In this document: one piece after another, positions 44,775-54,258 of the stretch
Layout: each line of letters starts with the position of its first letter
Numbering within the stretch: position 1 is the first letter of the stretch
From: an uncultured Lachnospiraceae bacterium
Lineage (GTDB): Bacteria; Bacillota; Clostridia; Lachnospirales; Lachnospiraceae
DNA: 60,753 bases
NCBI GenBank assembly: GCA_944377405.1
Contig: CALWES010000011.1
Location: 1 to 60,753, forward strand
Direction: 5' to 3'
Position numbers and translations under genes: made by a program
Notes under the pieces: generated by a model
Seen by the model: the letters and a program-made list of their open reading frames with translations, nothing else
What the model was told of the DNA's origin: nothing
Database searches by the model: none

Positions 44775-44960
44775 ATGGCAGAAAAGAAACTGAGAGTAAC
44801 TCTTGTAAAGTCTCCTATTGGTGCAGTACCGAAGAACAAGAAGACTGTTGCAGCATTAGGACTTCGTAAGATCAATTCAACTAACGAACTTCCTGACAAC
44901 GGCGCTGTAAGAGGCATGCTCCAGCAGGTTAAGCACATGGTTAAAGTCGAAGAGCTTTAA
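44775..44960 (+). CDS. rpmD: 50S ribosomal protein L30
   Basis: A 61-residue L30 (KLRVTLVKSPIGAVPKNKKTVAALGLRK pattern, broken here). Sits between rpsE and rplO, as in other Firmicutes. AGGAGG upstream. Confidence 0.97.
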   Translation: MAEKKLRVTLVKSPIGAVPKNKKTVAALGLRKINSTNELPDNGAVRGMLQQVKHMVKVEEL

Positions 44961-44975
44961 TTAAGGAGGTTAGGG

Positions 44976-45416
44976 ATGGAATTATCAAACTTAAGACCGG
45001 CTGCTGGCTCCAAGCACAGCAATAATTTCAGAAAAGGCCGCGGACACGGTTCAGGAAACGGTAAGACCGCAGGTTACGGACACAAGGGCCAGAAGGCTCG
45101 TTCCGGTGCTCCGAGACCCGGCTTCGAAGGCGGCCAGATGCCCCTTTACAGAAGACTTCCCAAGAGAGGCTTCACCAACAGAAACAGAGTTGAGTATGTA
45201 GGAATCAACGTATCTGTTCTTGAGAGATTTGAGGACGGCGCAGTTGTTGATATCCAGACTCTTCTTGATCAGAAGATCATTAAGGACACCAAGGGCGGGG
45301 TTAAGATCCTGGGCAACGGTGACCTGAAGAAGAAGCTGACTGTTAAGGCTAACGCTTTCACAGAGACAGCAAAGACCAAAATCGAGGCGGTTGGTGGAAC
45401 CTGCGAGGTGATCTGA
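44976..45416 (+). CDS. rplO: 50S ribosomal protein L15
   Basis: A 146-residue L15. [12 protein letters not shown] start and the glycine-rich [21 protein letters not shown] segment. The secY ATG comes one base after its TGA. Confidence 0.98.
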   Translation: MELSNLRPAAGSKHSNNFRKGRGHGSGNGKTAGYGHKGQKARSGAPRPGFEGGQMPLYRRLPKRGFTNRNRVEYVGINVSVLERFEDGAVVDIQTLLDQKIIKDTKGGVKILGNGDLKKKLTVKANAFTETAKTKIEAVGGTCEVI

Positions 45417-45417
45417 T

Positions 45418-46731
45418 ATGTGGAATTTACTGAAGAATGCATGGAAGGTCACAGAGGTTCGTAAAAAACTGATCTTTACCTTCTTTATGCTTGTGGTCAT
45501 AAGGTTCGGTTCCGTACTCCCGATCCCGGGAGTCAATACCGGCTATTTTGACACCCTGCTTAGCAATTTAAGCGGAACAGATGCATTCGGATGGTTCAAT
45601 GCAATGACCGGTGGATCCTTTACGGATTTATCGGTATTTGCACTTAGTATTACGCCTTACATCACTTCATCCATCATCATGCAGCTTCTGACCATTGCCA
45701 TTCCGGCACTGGAGCAGATGCAGAAGGATGGAGCGGACGGGCGCAAAAAGATCGCGGAATATACCAGATATCTGACAGTGGCCCTGGCCCTGATCGAATC
45801 CCTGGCAATGGGAATCGGTTTCGGCGGCCGCGGCCTGCTGTATGAGTTCAACGTATGGAACGTGGTGATCTGCGTCGTTACCATGACGGCCGGATCAGCT
45901 CTCCTGATGTGGATCGGCGAGCGCATCACCGAGAGAGGCGTCGGAAACGGCATCTCCATCGTGCTGCTCTTCAACATCCTTTCCTCCCTTCCGGGAGATC
46001 TGGAGTCCCTCTTTGTCATACTGCTGAACGACGACGTTCTTGCCATCAACCTGGTAAGAGCCGTCCTGATCCTGGCATGTATCGCGGTGATGGTGGTATT
46101 CACCATTATTCTGAACGGTGCGGTAAGAAAGATCCCTGTTCAGTATTCAAGAAAGCTGCAGGGAAGCCGTGTCAACAACGGGACCAGCATCCCTCTCAAG
46201 GTCAACACGGCAGGCGTTATCCCGGTGATCTTCGCATCCTCTATCATGTCGATGCCTGTGGTCATCGCAAGCTTCATGCAGGTGGACTACGCCACTCTGG
46301 GAGGAAAGATCCTCCTTGCCCTGAATTCAAGCTCCTGGTGTAATCCGGCTTATCCCTGGGCAAACGTTGGTCTTGTGATCTATATCGTGCTGGTGATCCT
46401 CTTCGCCTACTTCTACACATCCATTACCTTCAATCCTTTGGAGGTTGCCAACAATATGAAGAAGAACGGCGGATTCATCCCGGGTATCAGACCCGGAAAA
46501 CCGACGAGCGATTACCTGAATCGGATCCTCAACTACATTGTGTTCATCGGTGCTGTAGGCCTTACGATCGTATGCGTGGTGCCCATCGTGGTATCCGGAC
46601 TCTTCGGTGTGGGACATCTTTCCTTCATGGGAACCTCACTGATCATTATCGTAAGCGTCGTGCTGGAAACTATCAAACAGGTAGAGTCACAGCTGTTAGT
46701 ACGTAACTATAAGGGCTTTTTGAACGACTAA
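45418..46731 (+). CDS. secY: Preprotein translocase channel SecY
   Basis: A 437-residue ten-segment membrane channel of the Sec pathway. VRKKLIFTFFMLVVIRFGSVLPIPG start, the plug region SLTDL-like GGSFTDLSVFALSITPYI, and the cytoplasmic loop VQYSRKLQGSRVNNGTSIPLKVN. Start immediately follows rplO, coupling membrane insertion capacity to ribosome synthesis. Confidence 0.98.
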   Translation: MWNLLKNAWKVTEVRKKLIFTFFMLVVIRFGSVLPIPGVNTGYFDTLLSNLSGTDAFGWFNAMTGGSFTDLSVFALSITPYITSSIIMQLLTIAIPALEQMQKDGADGRKKIAEYTRYLTVALALIESLAMGIGFGGRGLLYEFNVWNVVICVVTMTAGSALLMWIGERITERGVGNGISIVLLFNILSSLPGDLESLFVILLNDDVLAINLVRAVLILACIAVMVVFTIILNGAVRKIPVQYSRKLQGSRVNNGTSIPLKVNTAGVIPVIFASSIMSMPVVIASFMQVDYATLGGKILLALNSSSWCNPAYPWANVGLVIYIVLVILFAYFYTSITFNPLEVANNMKKNGGFIPGIRPGKPTSDYLNRILNYIVFIGAVGLTIVCVVPIVVSGLFGVGHLSFMGTSLIIIVSVVLETIKQVESQLLVRNYKGFLND

Positions 46732-46747
46732 GTCGAGGAGAGTCAAA

Positions 46748-47389
46748 ATGAAAATCATAATGCTGGGCGCGCCCGGAGCGGGCAAAGGAACTCAGGCCAA
46801 GCAGATAGCGAAGGAATACGATATCCCCCATGTCAGCACAGGGGATATCTTCCGCGCTAATATGAAGAACGGCACTGAGCTTGGTAACAAAGCGAAGGAA
46901 TACATGGATGCGGGAAAACTGGTACCCGATGAGCTGACCATCAGCATGCTTCTGGACAGGATCTCTCAGGAGGACTGCGGGAAGGGCTATGTGCTGGACG
47001 GTTTCCCCAGAACGATCCCCCAGGCGGAAAGCCTGAAGGAAGCGCTTTCCAAGCGGAATGAGGCCATCGATTACGCCATCGATATCGAGGTACCGGATGA
47101 GGTGATCGAGGAGCGCATGACAGGCAGGAGAAGCTGCCCGTCCTGCGGAGCCACCTATCATCTGGTATTCAACCCCAGCAGCCGTGAGGGCGTCTGCGAC
47201 GCCTGCGGAGCGGCTCTGGTGCAGAGAGCGGACGATCAGCCTGAAACCGTAAAAAAGCGTCTTGCAGTATATCATGAACAGACCAAACCCCTCATCGATT
47301 ATTATGAGAGGGAAGGCGTTTTAAAATGCATCGACGGCACACAGAAGCCGGAGGATGTATTTGCGGCAATTACGGAGGTCCTGAAATAA
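46748..47389 (+). CDS. adk: Adenylate kinase, zinc-lid form
   Basis: A 213-residue adenylate kinase (ATP + AMP to 2 ADP). P loop GAPGAGKGTQ at 7-16, FPRT motif. The LID domain carries CPSC...CDAC (two C-x-x-C pairs), the structural zinc site of Gram-positive enzymes. Directly followed by map after one base. Confidence 0.97.
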   Translation: MKIIMLGAPGAGKGTQAKQIAKEYDIPHVSTGDIFRANMKNGTELGNKAKEYMDAGKLVPDELTISMLLDRISQEDCGKGYVLDGFPRTIPQAESLKEALSKRNEAIDYAIDIEVPDEVIEERMTGRRSCPSCGATYHLVFNPSSREGVCDACGAALVQRADDQPETVKKRLAVYHEQTKPLIDYYEREGVLKCIDGTQKPEDVFAAITEVLK

Positions 47390-47390
47390 A

Positions 47391-48170
47391 ATGGTGACGA
47401 TCAAATCGGATCATGAAGTTCAGCTCATGCGGGAAGCAGGGCAGATCCTTGCAAAGGTCCACATGGAGCTTTCCAAGGAGGTGCGGCCTGGAATGTCCAC
47501 CTGGGAGCTTGATCAGATATGCGAAAAGCTGATCAGGAGCCACGGATGCATTCCTTCCTTTAAAGGATACGAAGGCTTTCCTGCTTCCGCCTGCATCTCC
47601 GTCAATGACGAGGTGGTGCACGGCATTCCGGATAAGCACCGGTATCTGCAGGAGGGAGACATCGTCTCCGTGGATACGGGAGTGATCTGGAAGGGCTGGC
47701 AGTCTGATGCGGCCAGGACCCACGCAGTCGGAAAGATCTCAAAGGAGGCCCAGGACCTGATCGACAGGACCAGGGAAAGCTTCTTTGCCGGAATCCAGGC
47801 TGCCGTTGCAGGCGGACACGTCAACGATATCGGTCGGGCCATCGAGGACTATATCATCCCCTACGGCTACGGCATTGTGGAAGACCTTGTGGGTCACGGC
47901 ATCGGCCGGGACATGCATGAGGAACCGGAGGTCCCGAACTTCACATGCAAGCGCAAGGGCATTCGCCTTCAGAAGAACATGACCATCGCCGTGGAGCCCA
48001 TGATCAATATGGGGACCTGGCAGGTACGGGAGGCGGAAAACGGATGGACCTATGTCAGCGCAGACGGCTCACTGTCAGCGCACTATGAAAACACGATACT
48101 GATCACGGATGGTCAGCCGGAGGTACTGTCGCTGCTTCCGGAGGAAAAGAAGCTGTATCACGTGAACTAA
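47391..48170 (+). CDS. map: Methionine aminopeptidase, type I
   Basis: A 259-residue enzyme that removes initiator Met. Metal ligands are present in order: VDTG Asp, the SDAAR Asp, [11 protein letters not shown]is, AVEPM Glu and ENTI Glu, with substrate His in NDEVVHGIP. Normal length for type Ia. There is no KOW-domain gene between map and infA, which some Lachnospiraceae have. Confidence 0.97.
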   Translation: MVTIKSDHEVQLMREAGQILAKVHMELSKEVRPGMSTWELDQICEKLIRSHGCIPSFKGYEGFPASACISVNDEVVHGIPDKHRYLQEGDIVSVDTGVIWKGWQSDAARTHAVGKISKEAQDLIDRTRESFFAGIQAAVAGGHVNDIGRAIEDYIIPYGYGIVEDLVGHGIGRDMHEEPEVPNFTCKRKGIRLQKNMTIAVEPMINMGTWQVREAENGWTYVSADGSLSAHYENTILITDGQPEVLSLLPEEKKLYHVN

Positions 48171-48208
48171 GCGGGAAAGCCGCCCCACAGAGAATTCAGG
48201 AGGACAGG

Positions 48209-48427
48209 ATGTCTAAGGCAGACGTAATCGAATTAGAAGGAACCGTTGTCGAAAAGTTGCCGAACGCTATGTTTCAGGTGGAGCTTGAAAACGGACATCA
48301 GGTGCTTGCTCACATCAGCGGCAAGCTTCGGATGAATTACATCAGGATCCTGCCGGGAGACAAGGTAACTCTGGAGATGAGCCCCTACGATCTTTCAAAG
48401 GCTCGGATCATCTGGAGAGATAAGTAA
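48209..48427 (+). CDS. infA: Translation initiation factor IF-1
   Basis: A 72-residue S1/OB-fold factor binding the A site during initiation. [20 protein letters not shown] start and [13 protein letters not shown] end. AGGAGG before the ATG. Confidence 0.98.
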   Translation: MSKADVIELEGTVVEKLPNAMFQVELENGHQVLAHISGKLRMNYIRILPGDKVTLEMSPYDLSKARIIWRDK

Positions 48428-48459
48428 TCCCGCAGGCGAAGAATAAGGTGGAATGGGGC

Positions 48460-48488
48460 TTGCATTATACGGATTATTCTGCTATAAT
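48460..48488 (+). promoter_or_regulatory. Internal promoter for the alpha operon
   Basis: TTGCAT (48460-48465), 17 bases, perfect TATAAT (48483-48488), in the 102-base infA-rpmJ gap. It would drive rpmJ-rpsM-rpsK-rpsD-rpoA-rplQ separately from the S10/spc part. Confidence 0.8.
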
Positions 48489-48529
48489 GCTTTAGCAACT
48501 CTGCCCAGGTTCAGAGGAAAGGAGATTAT

Positions 48530-48643
48530 ATGAAAGTTAGATCTTCAGTAAAACCTATATGCGAAAAGTGTAAGGTTATCAAAAGAAAAGGGGTTATCAG
48601 AATTATCTGCGAAAACCCGAAACACAAACAGAGACAAGGTTAA
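48530..48643 (+). CDS. rpmJ: 50S ribosomal protein L36, zinc type
   Basis: A 37-residue L36: [17 protein letters not shown] start, with Cys 11, Cys 14, Cys 27 and His 32 forming the C-C-C-H zinc site. AAAGGAG lies six bases upstream. Fourteen bases before rpsM. Confidence 0.95.
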   Translation: MKVRSSVKPICEKCKVIKRKGVIRIICENPKHKQRQG

Positions 48644-48657
48644 TCAGGAGGTAGAAC

Positions 48658-49026
48658 ATGGCTCGTATAGCAGGTGTCGATCTTCCGAGAGAGAAGCGTG
48701 TTGAAATCGGTCTTACCTATATCTATGGTATCGGCCTTTCTTCTTCAAAGCGTATCCTCAAGGAAGCAGGTGTCAATCCGGATACTCGTGTAAAGGATCT
48801 TACGGATGACGAGGTAAAGAGACTGGCTGAGATCATTTCCGAGACTCAGGTTGTTGAAGGTGATTTAAGAAGAGAGATCGCCATGAACATCAAGAGACTT
48901 CAGGAGATCGGATGCTATCGCGGAATCCGTCACAGAAAGGGTCTTCCTGTTCGCGGACAGAAAACCAAGACCAACGCGAGAACACGTAAGGGTCCGAAGA
49001 AGACGGTTGCAAACAAGAAGAAGTAA
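48658..49026 (+). CDS. rpsM: 30S ribosomal protein S13
   Basis: A 122-residue S13 of the 30S head. [24 protein letters not shown] start and [24 protein letters not shown] basic tail that contacts P-site tRNA. Confidence 0.98.
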   Translation: MARIAGVDLPREKRVEIGLTYIYGIGLSSSKRILKEAGVNPDTRVKDLTDDEVKRLAEIISETQVVEGDLRREIAMNIKRLQEIGCYRGIRHRKGLPVRGQKTKTNARTRKGPKKTVANKKK

Positions 49027-49108
49027 TGGTTTTCAGTGTTTAGCATGGATTTGCATGTTTTAAAAACAGAAACCGCAGTATGAAGAAAAGAAAGTAGGTT
49101 AGTTTGAT

Positions 49109-49513
49109 ATGGCAAAAAAAGTGTCAGCAGGCGCTAAGAAGGTAGTAAAAAAGCGCGTTAAGAAAAACGTTGAACACGGACAGGCACACATCCAGTCATC
49201 CTTCAACAACACCATCGTGACTCTGACGGATGCACAGGGAAATGCTTTATCATGGGCAAGTGCCGGTGGTCTGGGATTTAGAGGTTCAAGGAAATCTACT
49301 CCGTACGCAGCTCAGATGGCTGCAGAAACTGCTACTAAGGCCGCTCTTGTGCATGGACTTAAGACAGTGGATGTAATGGTTAAGGGACCCGGCTCAGGAC
49401 GTGAAGCGGCGATCCGTGCTCTTCAGGCCGCAGGTCTTCAGGTTACCAGCATTAAGGACGTTACCCCGGTTCCCCATAACGGATGCCGTCCGCCGAAGCG
49501 CAGAAGAGTCTAA
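49109..49513 (+). CDS. rpsK: 30S ribosomal protein S11
   Basis: A 134-residue S11 of the platform. [30 protein letters not shown] and [17 protein letters not shown]. The 82-base gap before it is AT-rich with no evident terminator. Confidence 0.98.
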   Translation: MAKKVSAGAKKVVKKRVKKNVEHGQAHIQSSFNNTIVTLTDAQGNALSWASAGGLGFRGSRKSTPYAAQMAAETATKAALVHGLKTVDVMVKGPGSGREAAIRALQAAGLQVTSIKDVTPVPHNGCRPPKRRRV

Positions 49514-49527
49514 TTAGGAGGTTAATC

Positions 49528-50121
49528 ATGGCAGTAGATAGAGTTCCTGTTCTTAAAAGATGCAGATCCCTCGGACTGGATCCTGTATTCTTAGGAATTG
49601 ATAAAAAGTCTAAGAGAGAGTCACGGAGAGGCGGAAAGAAGCTCTCCGAGTACGGCATGCAGCTTCGCGAGAAGCAGAAGGCAAAGTTCATCTATGGTGT
49701 TCTGGAGAAGCCCTTCCGTAACTACTATGCCAAGGCAGAGCGTATGGATGGCCAGACCGGTGCCAACCTGATGACCATGCTTGAGCAGAGACTTGACAAC
49801 GTGATCTTCCGTCTTGGCTGGGCACGCACCAGAAAAGAGGCAAGACAGATCGTTGACCACAAGCACGTTCTTGTTAACGGCAAGCAGGTGAACATTCCCT
49901 CCTACCTTGTAAAGGCTGGAGATACCATCGAGATCAAAGAAAAACACAAGACAGCTCAGAGATATAAGGACATTCTTGAGGTGACCGGAAGCCGTATGGT
50001 TCCGGAGTGGCTGGAGTCTGACAAGGAGAATCTGAAGGCTACCGTCAGAGAGCTTCCCAAGAGAGAGATGATCGACGTCCCGGTTGACGAGATGCTTATT
50101 GTCGAGCTTTATTCAAAGTAA
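49528..50121 (+). CDS. rpsD: 30S ribosomal protein S4
   Basis: A 197-residue S4, 16S assembly initiator. It begins MAVDRVPVLKRCRSLG, the clostridial variant without the MARYTGP start or the N-terminal zinc cysteines, and has the S4 domain (LDNVIFRLGWARTRKEARQIV). The ATG at 49528 follows AGGAGG; an extension to 49483 overlaps rpsK. In Firmicutes S4 also regulates rpsD through an mRNA leader. Confidence 0.97.
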   Translation: MAVDRVPVLKRCRSLGLDPVFLGIDKKSKRESRRGGKKLSEYGMQLREKQKAKFIYGVLEKPFRNYYAKAERMDGQTGANLMTMLEQRLDNVIFRLGWARTRKEARQIVDHKHVLVNGKQVNIPSYLVKAGDTIEIKEKHKTAQRYKDILEVTGSRMVPEWLESDKENLKATVRELPKREMIDVPVDEMLIVELYSK

Positions 50122-50229
50122 TGCGGTTTCCGCATTACTTTGTATGCTCCAAGGAGGCGCCCTCCGCAGATGTCCTTTTTCTGACATTCTGCGGAACAGC
50201 AGGCACACTCAATGAAAGGAGTGCATAAC
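50122..50229 (+). other. Hairpin-rich spacer between rpsD and rpoA
   Basis: Three stems in 108 bases: AATGCGG-TTT-CCGCATT (50120-50136), GGAGG-CGC-CCTCC (50153-50165) and a long CCGCAG.ATGTC/GACAT.CTGCGG stem (50164-50194). The third ends 20 bases before the rpoA ribosome site. The second and third share bases and cannot both form. Confidence 0.5.
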
Positions 50230-51189
50230 GTGTTTGATTTTGAAAAGCCAAATATCGAAATTGTTGAGATTTCCGATGATAAAAAATACGGCAAATTCGT
50301 ATGTGAGCCCCTGGAGAGAGGCTACGGCATCACTCTGGGCAACTCACTGAGAAGGATCATGCTCTCTTCCCTTCCTGGTACGGCTGTCAGCCGCGTCAAG
50401 ATCGACGGCGTGCTGCACGAATTCTCTTCCATCCAGGGAGTCAAGGAAGATGTGACCGAGATCGTTATGAACATCAAGGAGCTTGCGATCAAGAATCACA
50501 GCATGGATAACTCTCCCAAGACAGCCTACATCGACTTTGAGGGAGAGGGCGTCGTAAAAGGCTCCGATATCCAGGTGGACAGCGACATCGAGATCATGAA
50601 TCCTGATCAGGTGATCGCTACCCTGAGCGGCCCCAATGCAAAGCTCAACATGGAGCTGACCATTGTGAACGGCCGCGGTTATGCCGGCGCAGATAAGAAT
50701 AAGGGGGATGATCTTCCCATTGGATGCATCGCCATCGATTCTATCTTCACTCCGGTAGAGCGTGTGAACATGAACGTGGAGAATACCCGTGTGGGCCAGC
50801 AGACCGACTTCGACAAGCTGACTCTGGATGTTTACACCAACGGTACCCTTGCACCGGACGAGGCCGTAAGCCTTGCAGCAAAGGTATTAAGCGAGCATTT
50901 AAGCCTCTTTATCGATCTGTCCGAGAATGCCAAGACAGCAGAGGTCATGATCGAGAAGGAGGATGATGAGAAGGGCAAGGTCCTCGAGATGAACATCGAC
51001 GAGCTCGAGCTCTCCGTGCGTTCCTACAACTGCCTGAAGCGGGCGGGAATCAACACGGTGGAGGAACTTTGCTCCAAGACTCCTGATGATATGATGAAGG
51101 TAAGGAACCTGGGACGTAAGTCCCTGGAAGAGGTCCTGGCAAAGCTGAAGGACCTTGGCCTTTCACTGAACACAGGAGAAGAAGGCTAA
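50230..51189 (+). CDS. rpoA: RNA polymerase alpha subunit
   Basis: A 319-residue alpha subunit. N-terminal assembly domain ([22 protein letters not shown]) and C-terminal domain ([34 protein letters not shown]) for UP elements and activators. I start it at the GTG at 50230 (FDFEKPNIE), eight bases after AAAGGAG, because an ATG at 50212 lies before that ribosome site. Normal length. Confidence 0.97.
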   Translation: MFDFEKPNIEIVEISDDKKYGKFVCEPLERGYGITLGNSLRRIMLSSLPGTAVSRVKIDGVLHEFSSIQGVKEDVTEIVMNIKELAIKNHSMDNSPKTAYIDFEGEGVVKGSDIQVDSDIEIMNPDQVIATLSGPNAKLNMELTIVNGRGYAGADKNKGDDLPIGCIAIDSIFTPVERVNMNVENTRVGQQTDFDKLTLDVYTNGTLAPDEAVSLAAKVLSEHLSLFIDLSENAKTAEVMIEKEDDEKGKVLEMNIDELELSVRSYNCLKRAGINTVEELCSKTPDDMMKVRNLGRKSLEEVLAKLKDLGLSLNTGEEG

Positions 51190-51231
51190 CGCCTACTGAT
51201 AAGACCACAGGCACAATAGGAGGAAAGAGAA

Positions 51232-51780
51232 ATGCCGGGATACAGAAAATTAGGAAAGACCTCTTCCCAGAGAAAGGCTCTTTTAAGAAACCAGATCACT
51301 GCTCTGTTATATCATGGTAAGATCGTTACCACCGAGGCAAGAGCAAAGGAGATCCGTAAGCAGGTTGAGGGCCTTATCGCCCTTGCCGTAAAGGAAAAGG
51401 ATAACTTCGAAGAGGTTACCGTAAAGGCCAAGGTTGCCCGCAAGGACAGCGAGGGCAAGCGCGTTAAGGAAGTGAAGGAAGTAAACGGCAAGCAGAAGAA
51501 GGTTACCGTTTATGATGAAGTGGACAAGACCATCAAGAAGGACAAGCCCTCCAGACTTCACGCAAGACGTAAGATGCTTTCCGTTCTTTACGATGTAACT
51601 GAGGTTCCCACTGAGGCCGCTGGCAGAAAGAAGGGAACCAAGAAGGCAGATATCGTTGCAAAGCTTTTCGACGAGTATGCTCCCAAGTATGCTTCCAGAA
51701 ACGGTGGATACACCCGTATCGTTAAGATCGGACCCCGTAAGGGCGACGCAGCCATGGAAGTGCTCATCGAGCTGGTTTAA
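51232..51780 (+). CDS. rplQ: 50S ribosomal protein L17 with an internal insertion
   Basis: A 182-residue L17. The core is normal ([34 protein letters not shown]; the C-terminal [24 protein letters not shown]). Between them, residues about 64-110 form a Lys/Val/Glu-rich insertion not found in the usual 115-125-residue L17. The same type of long L17 occurs in other Lachnospiraceae. Last gene of the alpha operon. Confidence 0.96.
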   Translation: MPGYRKLGKTSSQRKALLRNQITALLYHGKIVTTEARAKEIRKQVEGLIALAVKEKDNFEEVTVKAKVARKDSEGKRVKEVKEVNGKQKKVTVYDEVDKTIKKDKPSRLHARRKMLSVLYDVTEVPTEAAGRKKGTKKADIVAKLFDEYAPKYASRNGGYTRIVKIGPRKGDAAMEVLIELV

Positions 51781-51810
51781 TCCTGATAAATTGATTTCTG
51801 AGTAAAGCAG

Positions 51811-51836
51811 AAGCCTCCGGATCTCCGGGGGCTTTT
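51811..51836 (+). terminator. Terminator of the ribosomal protein superoperon
   Basis: AAGCCTCCGG-ATCT-CCGGGGGCTT, a ten-base stem with one G-U pair, followed by TTTTG, 30 bases after rplQ. Confidence 0.85.
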
Positions 51837-51870
51837 GTAATGCGTAATGATTTGTACAGAATATCGTAAA

Positions 51871-51899
51871 TTGACTTATAGGAGTGCATTGGATATAAT
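51871..51899 (+). promoter_or_regulatory. Promoter of the second repeat-built exported protein
   Basis: TTGACT (51871-51876), 17 bases, perfect TATAAT (51894-51899). The leader contains a stem AAGCTTCT/AGAAGCTT (51923-51943) followed by TTTTAT and then the GGGGAGG ribosome site; it may act as an attenuator. Confidence 0.8.
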
Positions 51900-51959
51900 T
51901 TACTTACAGAATTTAAAAAGGGAAGCTTCTCTTTCAGAAGCTTTTATGGGGAGGCAGCC

Positions 51960-53255
51960 ATGAAGAAGTTAATGAAGATCATTCTGGCGGCAGCGGTGTT
52001 TACCATGATGCTGGTCACCACGGTTTTCGCTTACAGCGAGCGTTACCGGGCGATCCCCAGCGTCAGGATCACGGTGCAGACCGGGGAGCTCAGTATCGGC
52101 GACGAACTGTCCGATAACGCGGAATCCTATGTGACGGTTCCGGACAACGATTACTATACGCTGGACGCAGCGGAGTGGCTGGATGATATCCGCAGTCTGA
52201 AGGTGGGGGATGAGCCCAGGATGAAGGTTTACCTCTATAACAGCGGCAGGACCATCGAGCACAGCGACTACGACACCATCTACAATTTCAGGGGCAGCTA
52301 CACCGCCTCCAACGTTCATATCACCAACGGTGAATTCATCTCCGCCGCCCGCAGGGACGGCAACGAGACTCTGGAGGTGACCCTCCGGGTAAAGGCCATC
52401 AAGGGCGAGTATGACTCCCCCGAGGATGTATACTGGACCAGCTCCCGGGGCGTTGCCAGATGGACCGCTCCGGAGAACGGCTCCGGCTATTACGACGTGG
52501 TCTGCTACAGAGGCTCTGCCGTGGTGAAGCGCCTCAACGGCTATCATGGCACCAGCTACAATTTCTACCCCTATATGACCAAGGCAGGGGACTACAGCTT
52601 CCGGGTGCGGACCGTAGCGCCGGAGAACATTTCCTCAAGCGTGGGAAAGAGCTCCGACTGGATGGAGTCCGATACCCTGACCATAGAGGAGAATCAGGTT
52701 TCCGACGGCAGTGGCCAGACCTCATCGGATGAGACGGGAGGCGGCCCCAGCATCAACGGCAACTCCTATCCCAACGGCACCGGCAACGCCAACGTGGCAG
52801 GCTGGGTCCAGAGCAACGGCATCTGGTACTTCCGCTATCCCAACGGAGAGCTGGCAAAGGACGGCTGGCTGAAGCTGGACGGCAAGTATTATATGTTTGA
52901 TGCTTCCGGCAAGATGCTCACAGGCTGGCAGCAGAACAAGTACGGCATCTGGTTCTACATGGATAAGAGCTCCGGCGCCATGCGCACCGGCTGGCTCAGG
53001 GACGGCGATTACTGGTATTATCTCAACACCACCCAGGACGACTGGGAGGGCTGCATGGTCAGAGGCTGGTGGACCCTTGGGGACAAGAAATATTATTTCA
53101 ATGATTCCGGTATCATGGTCACCGGCTGGTTCCAGATCGACGGAAAGTGGTACTACTTCTATCCGGAGGGCTCCACAGGCGGTGCCTATGGATATCTGGC
53201 CACCAACACCGATATCGGCAGCTTCCATGTAAATGCCGAGGGCGTGTGGGAATAA
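51960..53255 (+). CDS. Exported protein with C-terminal cell-wall-binding repeats
   Basis: A 431-residue protein. Signal peptide (MKKLMKIILAAAVFTMMLVTTVFA), a beta-rich N-terminal half (about 30-250) with a fibronectin-like stretch (RWTAPENGSGYYDVVCYRG), a Ser/Gly/Asn linker (about 255-280), then about five repeats of the GW...YYFD-x-SGKM-TGW type. The repeats should bind the wall; the N-terminal half is the likely functional part but I do not recognise it. A relative of the protein at 32846, which is repeats only. Confidence 0.83.
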   Translation: MKKLMKIILAAAVFTMMLVTTVFAYSERYRAIPSVRITVQTGELSIGDELSDNAESYVTVPDNDYYTLDAAEWLDDIRSLKVGDEPRMKVYLYNSGRTIEHSDYDTIYNFRGSYTASNVHITNGEFISAARRDGNETLEVTLRVKAIKGEYDSPEDVYWTSSRGVARWTAPENGSGYYDVVCYRGSAVVKRLNGYHGTSYNFYPYMTKAGDYSFRVRTVAPENISSSVGKSSDWMESDTLTIEENQVSDGSGQTSSDETGGGPSINGNSYPNGTGNANVAGWVQSNGIWYFRYPNGELAKDGWLKLDGKYYMFDASGKMLTGWQQNKYGIWFYMDKSSGAMRTGWLRDGDYWYYLNTTQDDWEGCMVRGWWTLGDKKYYFNDSGIMVTGWFQIDGKWYYFYPEGSTGGAYGYLATNTDIGSFHVNAEGVWE

Positions 53256-53304
53256 GCTTCCCCATTCCCGGGATCGATCAGAAATGACAGAAATATCCAT
53301 ACAG

Positions 53305-53338
53305 AAAAGCGCTTTTCCACCTGGCAAAGGCGCTTTTT
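53305..53338 (+). terminator. Rho-independent terminator
   Basis: AAAAGCGC pairs with GCGCTTTT across a 17-base loop, with the T run built into the 3' arm and continuing as TATTTT. Confidence 0.75.
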
Positions 53339-53341
53339 ATT

Positions 53342-53370
53342 TTGACATTTGGAGCCCGGACAGGTATACT
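53342..53370 (+). promoter_or_regulatory. Promoter of the ecf-truA operon
   Basis: Perfect TTGACA (53342-53347), 17 bases, TATACT (53365-53370). The ATG of ecfA lies only nine bases after the -10, so transcription should begin at or within about three bases of the start codon. Confidence 0.75.
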
Positions 53371-53379
53371 TAAGCAGTT

Positions 53380-54258
53380 ATGAAGATTATAGATGCCGCC
53401 CATGTCTTTTTCGACTATGTGCGGAGAGATGAAAACGATAATATCGAAGAAGTGAGCCACGCCCTTTCCGATCTTAGCCTGAGCATCGAGGAGGGGAGCT
53501 TTGTGTGCATCCTGGGCCACAACGGCTCCGGAAAGTCCACCTTTGCGAAGCTTCTGAATGGTCTGAACCTGCCAAAGGAGGGTACGGTGCTCATTGCGGG
53601 CATGGATACCCGGGAGGAGGAGAAGCTCCTTAAGATCAGGGAGACTGCAGGCATGGTATTCCAGAACCCGGACAATCAGATCATCGCCAACGTGGTGGAG
53701 GAGGATGTGGGCTTTGGCCCGGAGAACATCGGCGTCCCTACGGAGGAGATCTGGCGCAGGGTGGATGCTTCTCTGGCGGCCGTAGGGATGCAGGCCTATA
53801 GGATGAAGTCTCCCAACCGGCTGTCCGGTGGCCAGAAGCAGCGGGTGGCCATTGCAGGGGTGATGGCCATGAAGCCTGCCTGCATCATCCTGGACGAGCC
53901 CACCGCCATGCTGGACCCCAATGGAAGGAAGGATGTTATGGCTACGGTCCATGAGCTGAACCGGAAGGAAGGCATGACCATCGTCCACATTACCCATTAC
54001 ATGGAGGAAGCGGTGGAGGCAGACCGGGTCATCGTCATGGACGGCGGCCATGTGGTGATGGACGGGACTCCCAGGGAGGTCTTTTCCAGAGTGGAGGAGC
54101 TTCGGGCCCTGTCCCTTTGCGTGCCCCAGGCCACAGAGCTGGCCTATGAGCTGCGGCAGGCAGGCATGCCCCTTCGGGAAGGGATCCTGACCCGGGAGGA
54201 ACTGATAGAGGAACTGGTACCCCTTTTACGGCGGGGAAGGGTGAAAGAGGATGCTTAG
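53380..54258 (+). CDS. ecfA1: ECF transporter ATPase EcfA (first)
   Basis: A 292-residue ABC ATPase of the energy-coupling factor vitamin transporter. Walker A GHNGSGKS at about 46-53, Q-loop NPDNQIIANVVEEDVGFG, signature LSGGQKQRVAIAG, Walker B CIILDEPTAMLDP. With EcfA2 and EcfT it powers exchangeable S components elsewhere in the genome. There is no ribosome-binding site, and the predicted transcription start is almost at the ATG. Overlaps ecfT by eight bases. Confidence 0.94.
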   Translation: MKIIDAAHVFFDYVRRDENDNIEEVSHALSDLSLSIEEGSFVCILGHNGSGKSTFAKLLNGLNLPKEGTVLIAGMDTREEEKLLKIRETAGMVFQNPDNQIIANVVEEDVGFGPENIGVPTEEIWRRVDASLAAVGMQAYRMKSPNRLSGGQKQRVAIAGVMAMKPACIILDEPTAMLDPNGRKDVMATVHELNRKEGMTIVHITHYMEEAVEADRVIVMDGGHVVMDGTPREVFSRVEELRALSLCVPQATELAYELRQAGMPLREGILTREELIEELVPLLRRGRVKEDA

